Numbered from the stretch's first letter, positions 48,795-58,940 are shown. The stretch: 64,000 nt of DNA from Chitinolyticbacter albus (GCF_024437655.1 NZ_JANBVF010000030.1:17264-81263), one strand, 5' to 3'. Translations and numbers: made by a program. Notes: generated by a model from the sequence alone, not told the origin.

Positions 48795-48931
48795 TCGCCG
48801 AACTCCGCGTGTTGTGGCAGCGCGTCAGTGATCTCGAACCACGGTGCTTTCGAACCCACGAAGATGTGCGCCGTGTAGTGCACGCCGCCGCACAGGCAAC
48901 GGCCGGTGAACATGCGGTTTTCATCGGGCAT
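48791..48931 (-). pseudogene. GFA-family remnant (46 codons)
   Basis: A 46-codon frame, overlapped at its stop by the next start (ATGA). The N-terminal TGRCLCGGVHY matches the first zinc motif of the GFA (glutathione-dependent formaldehyde-activating-like) family. The following HIFVGSKAPWFEITDALPQ matches the family's C-terminus. The roughly 80 central residues with the other Cys ligands are absent, as if deleted in frame. It may still be translated as a tiny protein; catalytic function is unlikely. Confidence 0.55.
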
Positions 48932-48942
48932 TTGATCCGCGC

Positions 48943-49362
48943 TCACAGTTCAAGCTCCAGGCAGCGCCAGTGACTCGGAGCTTCACACGTCAGCCTGCTC
49001 CAGCCGTCGGCGGCGCCGTCTTTGGTGGCCGCGTGCCAAACCTTGCCCAGACGGACGACTTCCGACCAGCGCTCGCTGTCCGAGCTGTACGGTGTTGGCT
49101 CCGGAACGCGCAGTTGCGCGCTTGGGACCTTAAAGTAGGCCTCGTCGAGAAAATAACCGCGGATATGCTTGAAATAGTGGTAATCGCCTGCCGAACCCTG
49201 GTACCAGAGCTTGTTGTAGTGGCTTGAGGCCATGCTTTTGCGTTGATTCATCTGCGCGATCATTTCCGCGGCAGAGACATACTGCGGCCAGCTGCAGGCG
49301 GTGACGCCCAGACAGGACAACAACAGCAACAGGGTTGCGATGGCGGCATAGCGTCGTGGCAT
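48943..49362 (-). CDS. Hypothetical lipoprotein
   Basis: A 139-residue protein with a lipoprotein signal (LLLLLSCLGVTAC, lipidation Cys at about 23). A mature region follows with no recognised domain, rich in aromatic residues (SHYNKLWYQGSAGDYHYF) and with two Cys near the C-terminus (TCEAPSHWRCLELEL). It heads a tight minus-strand group with the GFA remnant and the frameshifted membrane protein. Function unknown. Confidence 0.65.
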   Translation of the reverse strand: MPRRYAAIATLLLLLSCLGVTACSWPQYVSAAEMIAQMNQRKSMASSHYNKLWYQGSAGDYHYFKHIRGYFLDEAYFKVPSAQLRVPEPTPYSSDSERWSEVVRLGKVWHAATKDGAADGWSRLTCEAPSHWRCLELEL

Positions 49363-49483
49363 GGGTGGGGATGGGCTTGGACTGTAGGGGCTTGGCGCCT
49401 GGTGTGGGGGGCGATGCGGCCGCAGCAGTGTAGTTGGGGCGGATCGGCCTGGCTATGGCGCTGCCCGTTCCGTGCCGGGTCGC

Positions 49484-50332
49484 TCAGCGTGGGTTCAGCA
49501 ATTTCCAGTCGGCGACGCGGCTGTTGAAGAAGCCACCGGCCTCGTAGGCCTGGCGGATGCGCCCTTCGGCGCGCAGCCTTGAGAGGCCGATGTCGAGCGC
49601 GCGGGCGACGCGCTGGCCCGTGGACGTGGCGGCGATGGGGAAGTGGCGGCTGCCGGGCATCGCCACCTTGTAACCGGGAAGCGGCAGCAGTTTGATGCCT
49701 TCAAGCTCGAAAGCCAGGTCTGGCGTGGGTTTGAACGACGCCAGCGTGATATCGGCGCGGCCGGCCTTGAGCATGCGCGCGATCATAGGAAAGGTCGGCG
49801 CGCTCTCGATCTGGGTGAAGCCCAGGCGCTGCAGCGTGGCCAAATCATTGGCCCATGCCTTGTTGGTGATCGCAGTCTTTTGCGAGAACTCAGCCGGCCG
49901 GGCAGCGAGCGCGGCAGTGTTGCCGCTCCAGGCATAGAGCCCGACCACGTATTCGCCGTCCTCGATCAGCGCTCGAGACAGCCGGATCGGGCGGTCGATG
50001 ACGTCCGCCGCCCACACCGAGGTGCCGCCGGCGACGATGTTGCTGCTTTCCACTTCCTGCAGGATGCGGGCGTAGCTATTGAGCGTGGAGAATTCCACCG
50101 CCTCGTGCTCGCCGCCCAGGCGCAGCGCCTGCTGGAACAGGATGAGCTCGACCGTATCACGCCGCGCGCCGGGGCCGTGGTAGTCGCGGATGCTGGCGAC
50201 GCTGCGGCCGGCAACCAGCCTCTCGTAGTCGACCAGCACATCGTGCGGCACGGCGATCCGCAGCACGGCATGGGCCGGGCCGGCGCCGAGCAGCATGGAA
50301 AGCAGCAGAAGTATGGATCGAAGCGGATACAT
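49484..50332 (-). CDS. Periplasmic solute-binding protein, amino-acid-type (SBP family 3-like)
   Basis: A 282-residue exported protein. A signal peptide (ILLLLSMLLGAGPAHA) precedes VLRIAVPHDVLVDYERL. Further segments (LILFQQALRLGG, MLKAGRADITLASF, the C-terminal LSRLRAEGRIRQAYEAGG) fit the type II periplasmic binding fold of family 3. No transporter permease is next to it, so it may be an orphan binding or sensory protein. The start is set by the signal sequence. A terminator of the next minus-strand operon lies between it and the ABC ATPase gene. Confidence 0.72.
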   Translation of the reverse strand: MYPLRSILLLLSMLLGAGPAHAVLRIAVPHDVLVDYERLVAGRSVASIRDYHGPGARRDTVELILFQQALRLGGEHEAVEFSTLNSYARILQEVESSNIVAGGTSVWAADVIDRPIRLSRALIEDGEYVVGLYAWSGNTAALAARPAEFSQKTAITNKAWANDLATLQRLGFTQIESAPTFPMIARMLKAGRADITLASFKPTPDLAFELEGIKLLPLPGYKVAMPGSRHFPIAATSTGQRVARALDIGLSRLRAEGRIRQAYEAGGFFNSRVADWKLLNPR

Positions 50333-50390
50333 GGCTGCAGTGTAGTTGGCCTGTCCCCACATCGTGATCGATACGCGGCGGGTGCGTAGC

Positions 50391-50415
50391 AAAAGGGCAC
50401 CGCCTGGGTGCCCTT
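50391..50415 (-). terminator. Terminator of the sugar ABC operon
   Basis: On the minus strand the stem gggcacc/ggtgccc is followed by tttt, 22 bases past the stop of the ATPase gene. Confidence 0.85.
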
Positions 50416-50436
50416 AGTCACGCAGAAAAACCGCGT

Positions 50437-51558
<1,122 letters not shown>

Positions 51559-51627
51559 GGTGGTCTCCATTGCGGGGCGCTGCGTATCCGGCAGCGCCCG
51601 TCATTCTCGAAGCGGGTGGAAGCGTTT

Positions 51628-52467
51628 TTACTTGACGGCGCCCGCGGTGATGCCGCGGATCAGCTGGCGCGAGAAGAACATGTACAGCACCAGCACCGGC
51701 AGCACGGCCAGGCTCAGCGAGGCGAGCACAGCGTTCCAGTCGGTGGCGTACTGGCCGATGAACTGCTGCACGCCCAGGGTGATGGTCTGTGTTTCCTCCC
51801 CTGGCGCCAGGATCAGCGGGAACCAAAGGTCGTTCCAGATCGGCACCATGGTGAACACGGCCACGGTAGCAACGGCCGGGCGGATCAGCGGCAGGATCAC
51901 CTGGAAGAAGATCTTGAATTCACCCACGCCATCGCAGCGTGCCGCTTCCTTCAGTTCCTTGGGAAGTTGCTGCATGAATTCGGACAGGATCATGATCGCC
52001 AGCGGCAGGCCCTGCGCGATATAGACCAGGACCAGCGCGGTCAGCGTGTTCACCAGGTTCAGCGACACCATGATCTGGAGGATGGACACGGTGCCGAGAC
52101 GGATCGGCACCATGATGCCGAAGGCGAAGAACGCCAGCAGCCAGCGGCTGCCGCGGAATTTGTATTCCGACAGCGCCCACGCCGCCATCGCGCCGAACAG
52201 CAGGATGAAGAACAGCGAGGTCACGGTGACGATCATGCTGTTGCCAAAAAAGCTGAAGAAGTGCGCGTTCTTCATCGCTTTTTCGAAGCCGATCAGCGAC
52301 CACGATTCGCTGTTGGGCAGTGACAGGGGCGAATCGAAGATCGAGGCGCGATCCTTGAAGGCGTTGATCGCAATCAGCACGATGGGGAACAGCGCCAGGA
52401 TCGAGTAGCCGGCGAGGATCACATGGGTGAATGCCGAACCGGCGTAGCGGGTTGCCTTGTGTTGCAT
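51628..52467 (-). CDS. Sugar ABC transporter permease, MalG-like
   Basis: A 279-residue inner-membrane protein with six predicted membrane segments. The EAA loop for ATPase contact is visible as KELKEAARCDGVGEFKIFFQVILP. The C-terminus ends in FFSRQLIRGITAGAVK, typical of CUT1 MalG-type subunits. gagg lies before the ATG at 52467. It is ten bases from the MalF-like gene. With that partner it forms the translocation path. Confidence 0.92.
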   Translation of the reverse strand: MQHKATRYAGSAFTHVILAGYSILALFPIVLIAINAFKDRASIFDSPLSLPNSESWSLIGFEKAMKNAHFFSFFGNSMIVTVTSLFFILLFGAMAAWALSEYKFRGSRWLLAFFAFGIMVPIRLGTVSILQIMVSLNLVNTLTALVLVYIAQGLPLAIMILSEFMQQLPKELKEAARCDGVGEFKIFFQVILPLIRPAVATVAVFTMVPIWNDLWFPLILAPGEETQTITLGVQQFIGQYATDWNAVLASLSLAVLPVLVLYMFFSRQLIRGITAGAVK

Positions 52468-52477
52468 GGCCGGCTCC

Positions 52478-53392
52478 TCAGAACGAGAATCGCTGCAGCT
52501 TGCGCTGCACGAAGAAGAAGTAGACACCGACGCCTGCCAGGATCACCAGGAACATCAGCGTGGCGACGGCGGCCCCCAAAGTGGCGCTGCCCAGCTGGCT
52601 CTGGTAGCCGAAGAAGGCGCGGTAGAAATAGGTGCCCAGGATGTCGGTGCTGTAGCTGGGGCCGGCCATCGCGCCCTTCACCGAGTAAATCAGGTCGAAG
52701 GCGTTGAAGTTGCCGACGAAGGTGAGGATGGTGACAAGGCCCAGCGTGGGCAGGATCAGCGGCACGCGGATGGTCCAGAAAATGCGCCAGGCCGAGGCGC
52801 CCTCGACCACGGCGGCCTCGATGATTTCGTCAGGAATCGCGATCAGCGCGGCGTAGATCAGCATCATAGGGATGCCGACGAATTGCCATACCGACATCAT
52901 CGATAGCGTGTAGAGGGCGGTTTCCTCCTGCCCCAGCCAGGGCTGGAACCAGTCGGCAAGGCCGATCGCGGTCAGGATGGTTTCCGATACGCCCCACAGC
53001 GGAGAAAGTATCAGTTGCCAGATGAAGCCGATGATCACCACCGACAGCAGCGTCGGCAGGAACAGCACGGTCTGGTAGACCTTGGCGCCGCGCACGCCAC
53101 GCATGCTCAACAGGGCAGCGAGCAACAGACCCAGCGGGTTCTGGATCAGCATATGCACCAGGAAGAACCGCACGTTGTTCCCCATGGCATTCCAGAAGCT
53201 TTCCGACCAATCCGAGTCGAACAGCAGCATCTGGTAGTTGGCGAGCCAGGCAAAGTGCTGGCTGCCGGTTTCGCTGGTCGTGTAAAAGCCCAGACGCAGC
53301 GTGTCGATCAGCGGCCAGGCGCTGAACACGGCGTAGATCAGCAGGGCCGGGGCCAGAAAGACCACGATATGCCAGGGTAGCGGCTTTTTCAT
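52478..53392 (-). CDS. Sugar ABC transporter permease, MalF-like
   Basis: A 304-residue inner-membrane permease. Six membrane segments include the N-terminal HIVVFLAPALLIYAVFSAWP, typical of CUT1 MalF-type subunits without the large enteric periplasmic loop. The EAA loop reads DEIIEAAVVEGASAWRIFW. ggag precedes the ATG. It follows the binding-protein gene after a 206-bp gap containing a terminator-like hairpin. Confidence 0.92.
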   Translation of the reverse strand: MKKPLPWHIVVFLAPALLIYAVFSAWPLIDTLRLGFYTTSETGSQHFAWLANYQMLLFDSDWSESFWNAMGNNVRFFLVHMLIQNPLGLLLAALLSMRGVRGAKVYQTVLFLPTLLSVVIIGFIWQLILSPLWGVSETILTAIGLADWFQPWLGQEETALYTLSMMSVWQFVGIPMMLIYAALIAIPDEIIEAAVVEGASAWRIFWTIRVPLILPTLGLVTILTFVGNFNAFDLIYSVKGAMAGPSYSTDILGTYFYRAFFGYQSQLGSATLGAAVATLMFLVILAGVGVYFFFVQRKLQRFSF

Positions 53393-53453
53393 GGCAGGTA
53401 CTCCGAATTCTTGGTGCGATGGCTTCGGTTTAGAAACCTCGCTCGCAACAGGC

Positions 53454-53484
53454 AAAAAAAGGGCCGGCGGCGCGGCCACCGGCC
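53454..53484 (-). terminator. Intercistronic terminator/attenuator in the sugar ABC operon
   Basis: Read on the minus strand, a GC-rich stem of ten pairs (ggccggtggc/gccgccggcc, one G-U) is followed by seven T. It lies between the binding-protein and permease genes and should cause the binding protein to be made in excess. Confidence 0.85.
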
Positions 53485-53598
53485 AAGACGAGGAATGGAG
53501 AGGAAGATCCATTCGTTGCGCCGTGACGCCGCGCTCCAGCACGCAGCATCATTGCTCAGAGTGCGGCGGCGGTGCTGGGCGCCGCCGCACGCGGCCAA

Positions 53599-54843
53599 TT
53601 ACTTGGCCGGCTTGTACCACTTGGCGAAACCGTTCTGGATACGCTCAGCAGCGGCCTTCGGCGTCAGCTTGCCGTTCAGCACGGCCGAGTTGACGGTCCA
53701 CAGTTCGGTTTCCATGTTCGGCTCGCCGCGGTTCAGGATCTGCGCGTTGAGGCGAATGGTGGAACCGCAGGTCTTGCGCCAGTCGATCATCTGCTTGGCA
53801 ACCGGATCCTTCACGGCGATCAGGTGGTTGGACAGCGAGAAGAAGCCGGTGACCTTGTTGGTGTACAGGTCGGCGAATTCCTGGCTGGCAACCCACTCCA
53901 GGAACTTCTGCGCGTCGGCCTTGTTCTTGGACTTGTTGTTCACGCCCAGGCCCAGATCGGTGTGATCCGAGATGAAGCACTTGTCGCCTGCCTTGGCCAC
54001 CGGCGGCGGGAAGGCACCGAAATCAACGCCTTGCTGGTTGTAGTAGCCGATGTCCCACGAGCCGGCAGCGACCATGGCGGCGCGACCCGAAGCGAACAGA
54101 TTCTGCGTGTCGCCGTAGGTCTGGGCGCTGTAGCCCTTGGCCAGGTACGGGCCCCACTTGCTCATTTCTTCCCAGGCAGCGACGTATTGCGGGTCGGTGA
54201 ACTTGGCCTTGCCAGCGATCAACGCCTTGCGGCCTTCTTCACCCTTCCAGAAGTTGGGGCCGATGCCGGTAAACACGATCTGGCTCGATTCCCACTGGTC
54301 GGCGGTACCCAGCGCGAGCGGGGTTTTGCCGGCCTTGAGCACTGCATCGGAAACCTTGTGCAGGTCGTCGATGGTCTTGGGCGGCTGCAGGTTCAGATCC
54401 TTGAAGACCTTCTTGTTGTAGAAGAAGCCATGGATCACCGAGGCCATCGGCATGCAGAATGTATCCTTGCCATCATCGGTCTGCCACGCCACCTTGGCCG
54501 AGGCCGGGAAGTTCTGCATGCCGGGCTTGCCGTCGAGCTTCTCGAGGTTGCCCTTCTTGTACAGATCGAGCGACTTGTCGAACGGGCGGCAGGTGATCAG
54601 GTCACCGGCGGTGCCACCGTTCAGGCGGGCTTGCAGGGCGGAGTCATATTCGGTCGGAGCGGTCGGCGAGAATTTCACCTGGATGCCCGGGTTCTTCTTC
54701 TGGAATGCCGGGATCAGCACGTCTTCCCACAGGCCCTTGTCGTCGACACGCCACGATTCGATCGTCAGCGTGCCAGCCTGGGCGGCGCCGGCGGCGAGCA
54801 TGGCGGCGATCAGGGCGCCTTGAGTCAAGCGGATGTTCTTCAT
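53599..54843 (-). CDS. Sugar ABC transporter substrate-binding protein
   Basis: A 414-residue periplasmic binding protein of the CUT1 family (SBP family 1). The signal peptide MKNIRLTQGALIAAMLAAG ends near AAQA-GTL. Characteristic stretches are TLTIESWRVDDKGLWEDVL at the mature N-terminus, GTAGDLITCRP, and SGRAAMVAAGSWDIGYYN near the middle. gaggag precedes the ATG. It is the first gene of the importer operon and divergent from the binding-protein/two-component set. The sugar cannot be assigned from sequence; oligosaccharides such as chito-oligosaccharides are possible given the inferred lineage. Confidence 0.93.
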   Translation of the reverse strand: MKNIRLTQGALIAAMLAAGAAQAGTLTIESWRVDDKGLWEDVLIPAFQKKNPGIQVKFSPTAPTEYDSALQARLNGGTAGDLITCRPFDKSLDLYKKGNLEKLDGKPGMQNFPASAKVAWQTDDGKDTFCMPMASVIHGFFYNKKVFKDLNLQPPKTIDDLHKVSDAVLKAGKTPLALGTADQWESSQIVFTGIGPNFWKGEEGRKALIAGKAKFTDPQYVAAWEEMSKWGPYLAKGYSAQTYGDTQNLFASGRAAMVAAGSWDIGYYNQQGVDFGAFPPPVAKAGDKCFISDHTDLGLGVNNKSKNKADAQKFLEWVASQEFADLYTNKVTGFFSLSNHLIAVKDPVAKQMIDWRKTCGSTIRLNAQILNRGEPNMETELWTVNSAVLNGKLTPKAAAERIQNGFAKWYKPAK

Positions 54844-54982
54844 TGCAGGTTTCTCCTCAGATCCGGTGAGCCCGCGGATCAGTGCGGGACGATGCAACTT
54901 AGCATTCGAGGGAATGTGACGCCATGCGCGATCGGTTTTTTGTGGGTTTTTATGTCATGTTGTTGTATTTAAAAGGATTCTT

Positions 54983-55010
54983 GTTATTGTTGCTTGGGTT
55001 GTTGTTGCAA
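54983..55010 (-). promoter_or_regulatory. Possible sigma-70 promoter of the sugar ABC operon
   Basis: On the minus strand TTGCAA (55010-55005) and AATAAC (54988-54983) are 16 bases apart. They lie in an unusually AT-rich divergent region (54900-55220) that holds no gene and should contain control sites for both directions. The predicted leader is about 130 nt. Confidence 0.35.
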
Positions 55011-55261
55011 TTTTTTACAATTGGCCTGGGTTGGCATGACGGCCGCGGTGGCACCAGCCACCCTGGTGAGTGGATCGATCGCGACGGATGCCCCGTCAAT
55101 GCTGGCTAACCACGCCGCAGGGGCGGGGGAAAGACCGGGCCGGCTGGCGTATCAGCACTTTCTGATGCAAACACAATGCTGTGCAAGAAAATGCAAGTTA
55201 ATGTTACAAATATGCCGGGATGATTACGCTATGCTCGGCGCCGCGCCGCAGGCGGGATTGG

Positions 55262-56572
55262 ATGCCAGTTCAAATGAATGCAATGGGAAGGGCGGGGAAC
55301 TGCTGGGGACGCCGGTGCGTGTTCCTGACGCTGCTGCTCTGTATCAACACGGCGATGGCCGCGCAGGCGCTCGACGTGCTGCATTGGTGGACGTCGCTTA
55401 GCGAGCGGCAGGCGGCGGACACGCTGGCGCGCGCGTTGGGTGAGGACGACGATATCGTCTGGCGCGACGCCGCGATTCCCGGTGGCGCGGGTCTAGGCGC
55501 CTTCAAGGTACTGAAGAGCCGCGTGCTGTCGGGCCATGCGCCCGATGTCGCACAGCTGATCGGGCCGACGCTGACCGATTGGGGCGAGCTGGGGCTGCTG
55601 CTCGAGCTCGATGACGTGGCGGCGGATGAGAACTGGGATGACGCGCTGTTCCCCACGATCCAGTCCTTGATCCGGGTGCAGGGGCACACGCTGGCCGTGC
55701 CGGTGGGCCTGCATCGCATCAATACGCTGTATTACCGTCCGCAGCTGCTGGCCGAACAGGGATTGCGTCCGCCGCGCAACTGGGCCGAGTTCGAGCGCGT
55801 GGCCGCCCAGCTGCAACGCGCGGGGATCACGCCGCTGGCACAAAGCAGCGAACCGTGGCAAGTGGCCACGCTGTTTGAAGCGCTATTGCTGTCGGAAACG
55901 GGCGTCGTCCATTACAAGCAGTTGCTGCAGCGCCGCAGGCCGGACGACTGGTTCGACCCGCGCGTGCGGCGCGCGCTGGAACGCCTGCGCAGCCTGAAGC
56001 GCTGGATGGTGCAGCCTGTGGTGCAACGCAGCTGGGAAGTGGTGGCCCGCAGCTTTGCCCGCGGCGATGCGGCGATGTGGATCATGGGCGACTGGGCGCG
56101 CGGCGAGCTTGTCAGCATGGGGTTGGACGTCGATCACGAGTTCGCCTGCATCGCGGTGCCGGGTACGCAAGGCGTCCATCTGTATAGCGTCGACACCTTC
56201 GCCATGCTCGCGGGCAACTACGGCAAGCAGCGCGAGCAGGAGGCCATGGCACGCCGACTGGCGGGCATTCCATTGCAACTGGCCTACAATCGCGCCAAAG
56301 GCTCGGTGCCGGTCCGGCGCGACATCGATCCGGGCGTGCTCGACAGTTGCGGCCGCGATTCGTGGCGGACCTTCGGGCGTGGCAGCGCGGTGCAGGCGCC
56401 GAGTATCGTGCACCGCATGGCGACCGACGAGGCGATGAAGGATGCCATCATTGCCCAGGTCTATCGCTATTTCATCGACGACCAAGTCACGGCGATCGAG
56501 GTGCAGCGGCGGCTGGCAACCATCGTACGCGCGCTGCAGAACGATACGGGCAACCGGAGAATCCCGAAATGA
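55262..56572 (+). CDS. Solute-binding protein linked to a two-component system
   Basis: About 436 residues with a signal peptide (VFLTLLLCINTAMAAQA). The mature protein, starting LDVLHWWTSLSERQAADTLA, resembles family 1 sugar-binding proteins (FARGDAAMWIMGDWARGEL; GTQGVHLYSVDTFAMLAGN). It shares a layout with the transporter's own binding protein but is encoded divergently, overlapping a response regulator gene by four bases. A sensory role, presenting ligand to the histidine kinase two genes downstream, is the likely reading. Starts at 55220, 55274 and 55283 are also in frame; the region before the signal peptide is poorly defined. Confidence 0.82.
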   Translation: MPVQMNAMGRAGNCWGRRCVFLTLLLCINTAMAAQALDVLHWWTSLSERQAADTLARALGEDDDIVWRDAAIPGGAGLGAFKVLKSRVLSGHAPDVAQLIGPTLTDWGELGLLLELDDVAADENWDDALFPTIQSLIRVQGHTLAVPVGLHRINTLYYRPQLLAEQGLRPPRNWAEFERVAAQLQRAGITPLAQSSEPWQVATLFEALLLSETGVVHYKQLLQRRRPDDWFDPRVRRALERLRSLKRWMVQPVVQRSWEVVARSFARGDAAMWIMGDWARGELVSMGLDVDHEFACIAVPGTQGVHLYSVDTFAMLAGNYGKQREQEAMARRLAGIPLQLAYNRAKGSVPVRRDIDPGVLDSCGRDSWRTFGRGSAVQAPSIVHRMATDEAMKDAIIAQVYRYFIDDQVTAIEVQRRLATIVRALQNDTGNRRIPK

Positions 56573-57282
56573 ACCGCAAGATCCTGATCGTTGATGACGA
56601 CCAGAAGACCCGTACCCTGCTCAAGGCCTACCTGGAGAAGAACCAGTTCGAGGTACGCCTGGCGCAGGATGGCGCCAGCTTCATGCAGGAGTTCGAACGC
56701 TATCGCGACGAGCTGTCTCTCGTCATCCTCGACGTGATGTTGCCCGATACCGATGGCTTCCAGCTTTGCGCCTATATCCGCAAGCGCTCGCAACTGCCCA
56801 TCATCATGCTGACGGCGAGCGCGGACGACACCGACAAGATCGTCGGCCTGGAAATGGGCGCCGACGATTATCTGGGCAAGCCGTACAACCCGCGCGAACT
56901 ACTGGCGCGGATCAAGGCGATCCAGCGTCGCAGCGGCATCGACAACGCCGCGCCGCCGCGCTATTTCCGCTTCGCCGGCTACGTGCTCGACGTGGTCGGG
57001 CGCACGCTGACCGACCCGGATGCCGTCGAGATCAAGCTGACCGGCCTCGATTTTCAGCTGCTCAAGTACTTTGCCGAGCACCCGGGCGAGGTGCTCGATC
57101 GCAGCATCCTCGCCGAGGAAACGCGCGGTCGCGATCTGGGGCCGCTCGATCGCTCGCTCGATGTGCAGGTCAGCCGGCTGCGCCAGCGCTTGAACGACGA
57201 TGGCCGCCAGTCGCAGCTGATCAAGACCGTACGCGGCAGCGGCTATGTGTTCTCGGCCGAAGTTGTCGCCGAGCGGGGCTGA
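56569..57282 (+). CDS. OmpR-family response regulator
   Basis: A 237-residue regulator. The receiver has IVDDDQ, phosphoacceptor Asp55 in ILDVMLPDTDG and Lys in YLGKPYNP. A winged-helix OmpR-type DNA-binding domain follows at about 130-235 (LTGLDFQLLKYFAEHPGEVL, SLDVQVSRLRQRL, ending KTVRGSGYVF). It overlaps the binding-protein gene (ATGA), and the kinase gene starts six bases after its stop. It probably controls the divergent sugar ABC operon, comparable in layout to GltR/GtrS systems of pseudomonads. Confidence 0.92.
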   Translation: MNRKILIVDDDQKTRTLLKAYLEKNQFEVRLAQDGASFMQEFERYRDELSLVILDVMLPDTDGFQLCAYIRKRSQLPIIMLTASADDTDKIVGLEMGADDYLGKPYNPRELLARIKAIQRRSGIDNAAPPRYFRFAGYVLDVVGRTLTDPDAVEIKLTGLDFQLLKYFAEHPGEVLDRSILAEETRGRDLGPLDRSLDVQVSRLRQRLNDDGRQSQLIKTVRGSGYVFSAEVVAERG

Positions 57283-57288
57283 TAGGCT

Positions 57289-58734
57289 GTGCGCTGGTTG
57301 CCACGTTCATTGTGGGGACGGCTCACGCTGGTGATGCTGGTGGGCGTGCTCGCCACCCAGCTCGTCGCCAATCTGATCTGGGCGCAACAGTTACGCAGCC
57401 AGTCCGAGCGTGAGGCAACGGCCGCCGCCCAGCATCTGGGCCGCTCCGCCGCTGCTGCCGTGCGCTTCTTCAAGAGCCTGCCCGTCAATTACCGCCCGCT
57501 TTTGATCGAACAGTTGCGCGAAATGGGCGGCACGCGCTTCTTCGTCAATACCAATACCGCGCAAATCCCGGTCGATCCCATCGCGCAGTCCGAGTTGTCC
57601 CAGGCAGTGCTGACGACGCTCGATGCCACGCTCAAGCGCGAATTGCCGCGGCTCGTCGACTATCGGCTCGCGCTCGCGTGGCCGCAGGACCTGCAGGTGG
57701 GCGACAACGGCGTGCTGCTGTCCGATCTGCCCGACGACTGGGTGCAGCACACCCTGATCGTGAAGCCGCGCCCGGCGCCAGTGCTGGTGATCCAGGCCGA
57801 GCTCGCACCCGGCGAATGGGTGTACCTGGCCGCGCTGCTGCCTGACCCCTATTTCCTCGACAGCGACAACCCGCTGGCCATGGACCGGCTGGCGTTGCAG
57901 CTCGCCACGCTGGTGTCGGTGCTGTTGCTGTCGTTGTTGGTGGTGCGCTGGCTCACCCAGCCGCTGGGCAAACTGGCCGATGCGGCGCAGGCCTTCGGCC
58001 ACGGCGGACTGACCGAAGCGATGCCGGAAACGGGTAGCAGCGAATTCGTGGCCACCGCGCGCGCATTCAATGCGATGCAGGATCGCATCCAGCGCTTCAT
58101 CGACGATAGGGAGCGACTGTTCTCGTCGATCTCGCACGATCTGCGCACGCCGATCACCCGGCTCAAGCTGCGCACCGAGCTCTTGGATGATGACGAGACG
58201 CGCGCCGAATTCCACGAAGACCTCGATGAGCTTGATGTCATGGTCAAGGGTGCGCTGCAAAGCGTGAAGGACACTGACATCCACGAGAACCGCACGGCCT
58301 TGCGGCTCGATGCATTGCTGGAGCGATTGGTGGCCGACGCCAAGCTGGCGGGGCAGGAAGTGGCGTTCGCCGGCGGCGCCATCACCGTGCAGGCCAAGCC
58401 GCTGGCACTCAAGCGCGCCATTACCAATCTGATCGACAACGCGGTCAAGTACGGCGGCCGGGCCGAAGTGCTGCTGTCCGAGGCCGGCGACACCGTCGAG
58501 CTGACGATACGCGACTATGGCCCGGGCGTGCCCGACGAGGCACGTGATTCATTGTTTCAGCCCTACGTCAGGTTGGAACATGGCCGACAAAGCAACAGTC
58601 TGGGCATGGGGCTGGGGCTGGGCATCGCCCGCAATATCATTCATGCCCACGGGGGTGAGCTCGCCCTCTCCAATCATCCCGATGGCGGACTCGTCGCCCG
58701 CCTGAAATTGCCCCGAAGCGCCCGGCCTGGTTAA
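57289..58734 (+). CDS. Sensor histidine kinase (EnvZ/GtrS-like)
   Basis: A 481-residue inner-membrane kinase with a GTG start (six bases after the response-regulator stop). TM1 is at about 10-30. A periplasmic domain extends to about 200, TM2 is at about 205-222, then HAMP. The H-box is SSISHDLRTPITRLKLR with His near 282, followed by N-box NLIDNAVKYGG, G1 DYGPGVPD and G2 GMGLGLGIARN. It is expected to sense a ligand-loaded periplasmic binding protein and to phosphorylate the adjacent regulator. Confidence 0.9.
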   Translation: MRWLPRSLWGRLTLVMLVGVLATQLVANLIWAQQLRSQSEREATAAAQHLGRSAAAAVRFFKSLPVNYRPLLIEQLREMGGTRFFVNTNTAQIPVDPIAQSELSQAVLTTLDATLKRELPRLVDYRLALAWPQDLQVGDNGVLLSDLPDDWVQHTLIVKPRPAPVLVIQAELAPGEWVYLAALLPDPYFLDSDNPLAMDRLALQLATLVSVLLLSLLVVRWLTQPLGKLADAAQAFGHGGLTEAMPETGSSEFVATARAFNAMQDRIQRFIDDRERLFSSISHDLRTPITRLKLRTELLDDDETRAEFHEDLDELDVMVKGALQSVKDTDIHENRTALRLDALLERLVADAKLAGQEVAFAGGAITVQAKPLALKRAITNLIDNAVKYGGRAEVLLSEAGDTVELTIRDYGPGVPDEARDSLFQPYVRLEHGRQSNSLGMGLGLGIARNIIHAHGGELALSNHPDGGLVARLKLPRSARPG

Positions 58735-58740
58735 CCGCGG

Positions 58741-58940
58741 CTAACAACAGCCAGCGTAGCGGTACCGGCAAGCGGGGCGAACGCCCTGGCAGGCGATGGG
58801 CTTGCCTCGCTCGCGCTGAAAGGGCGGTGACCCCGGACTCCCTGCGGTCACCCTGAAGGGCGATAAATCGGACTCCCTTCGGGCGCACACAGTACAAGCG
58901 TAGCGCGAGTATGCGCGACCTCGTACAGCAGGGTTTGTTG
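58741..58940. repeat. Dispersed intergenic repeat, copy 2, with tandem units
   Basis: The 438-bp gap after the histidine kinase gene holds three related units: a degenerate one near 58784, then ones near 58816 and 58853 (period about 37). Each contains ctgaaagggcg followed by a ccggact...cgg element, as in the copy at 16600-16800. Beyond it, 58941-59172 is an AT-richer leader region of the next gene with no recognised coding sequence. Confidence 0.7.

Noticed and set aside
54844..55261. Small genes in the AT-rich divergent region
   Set aside because: The short open frames have low-complexity hydrophobic or AT-driven composition and no ribosome binding sites. The stretch looks regulatory.
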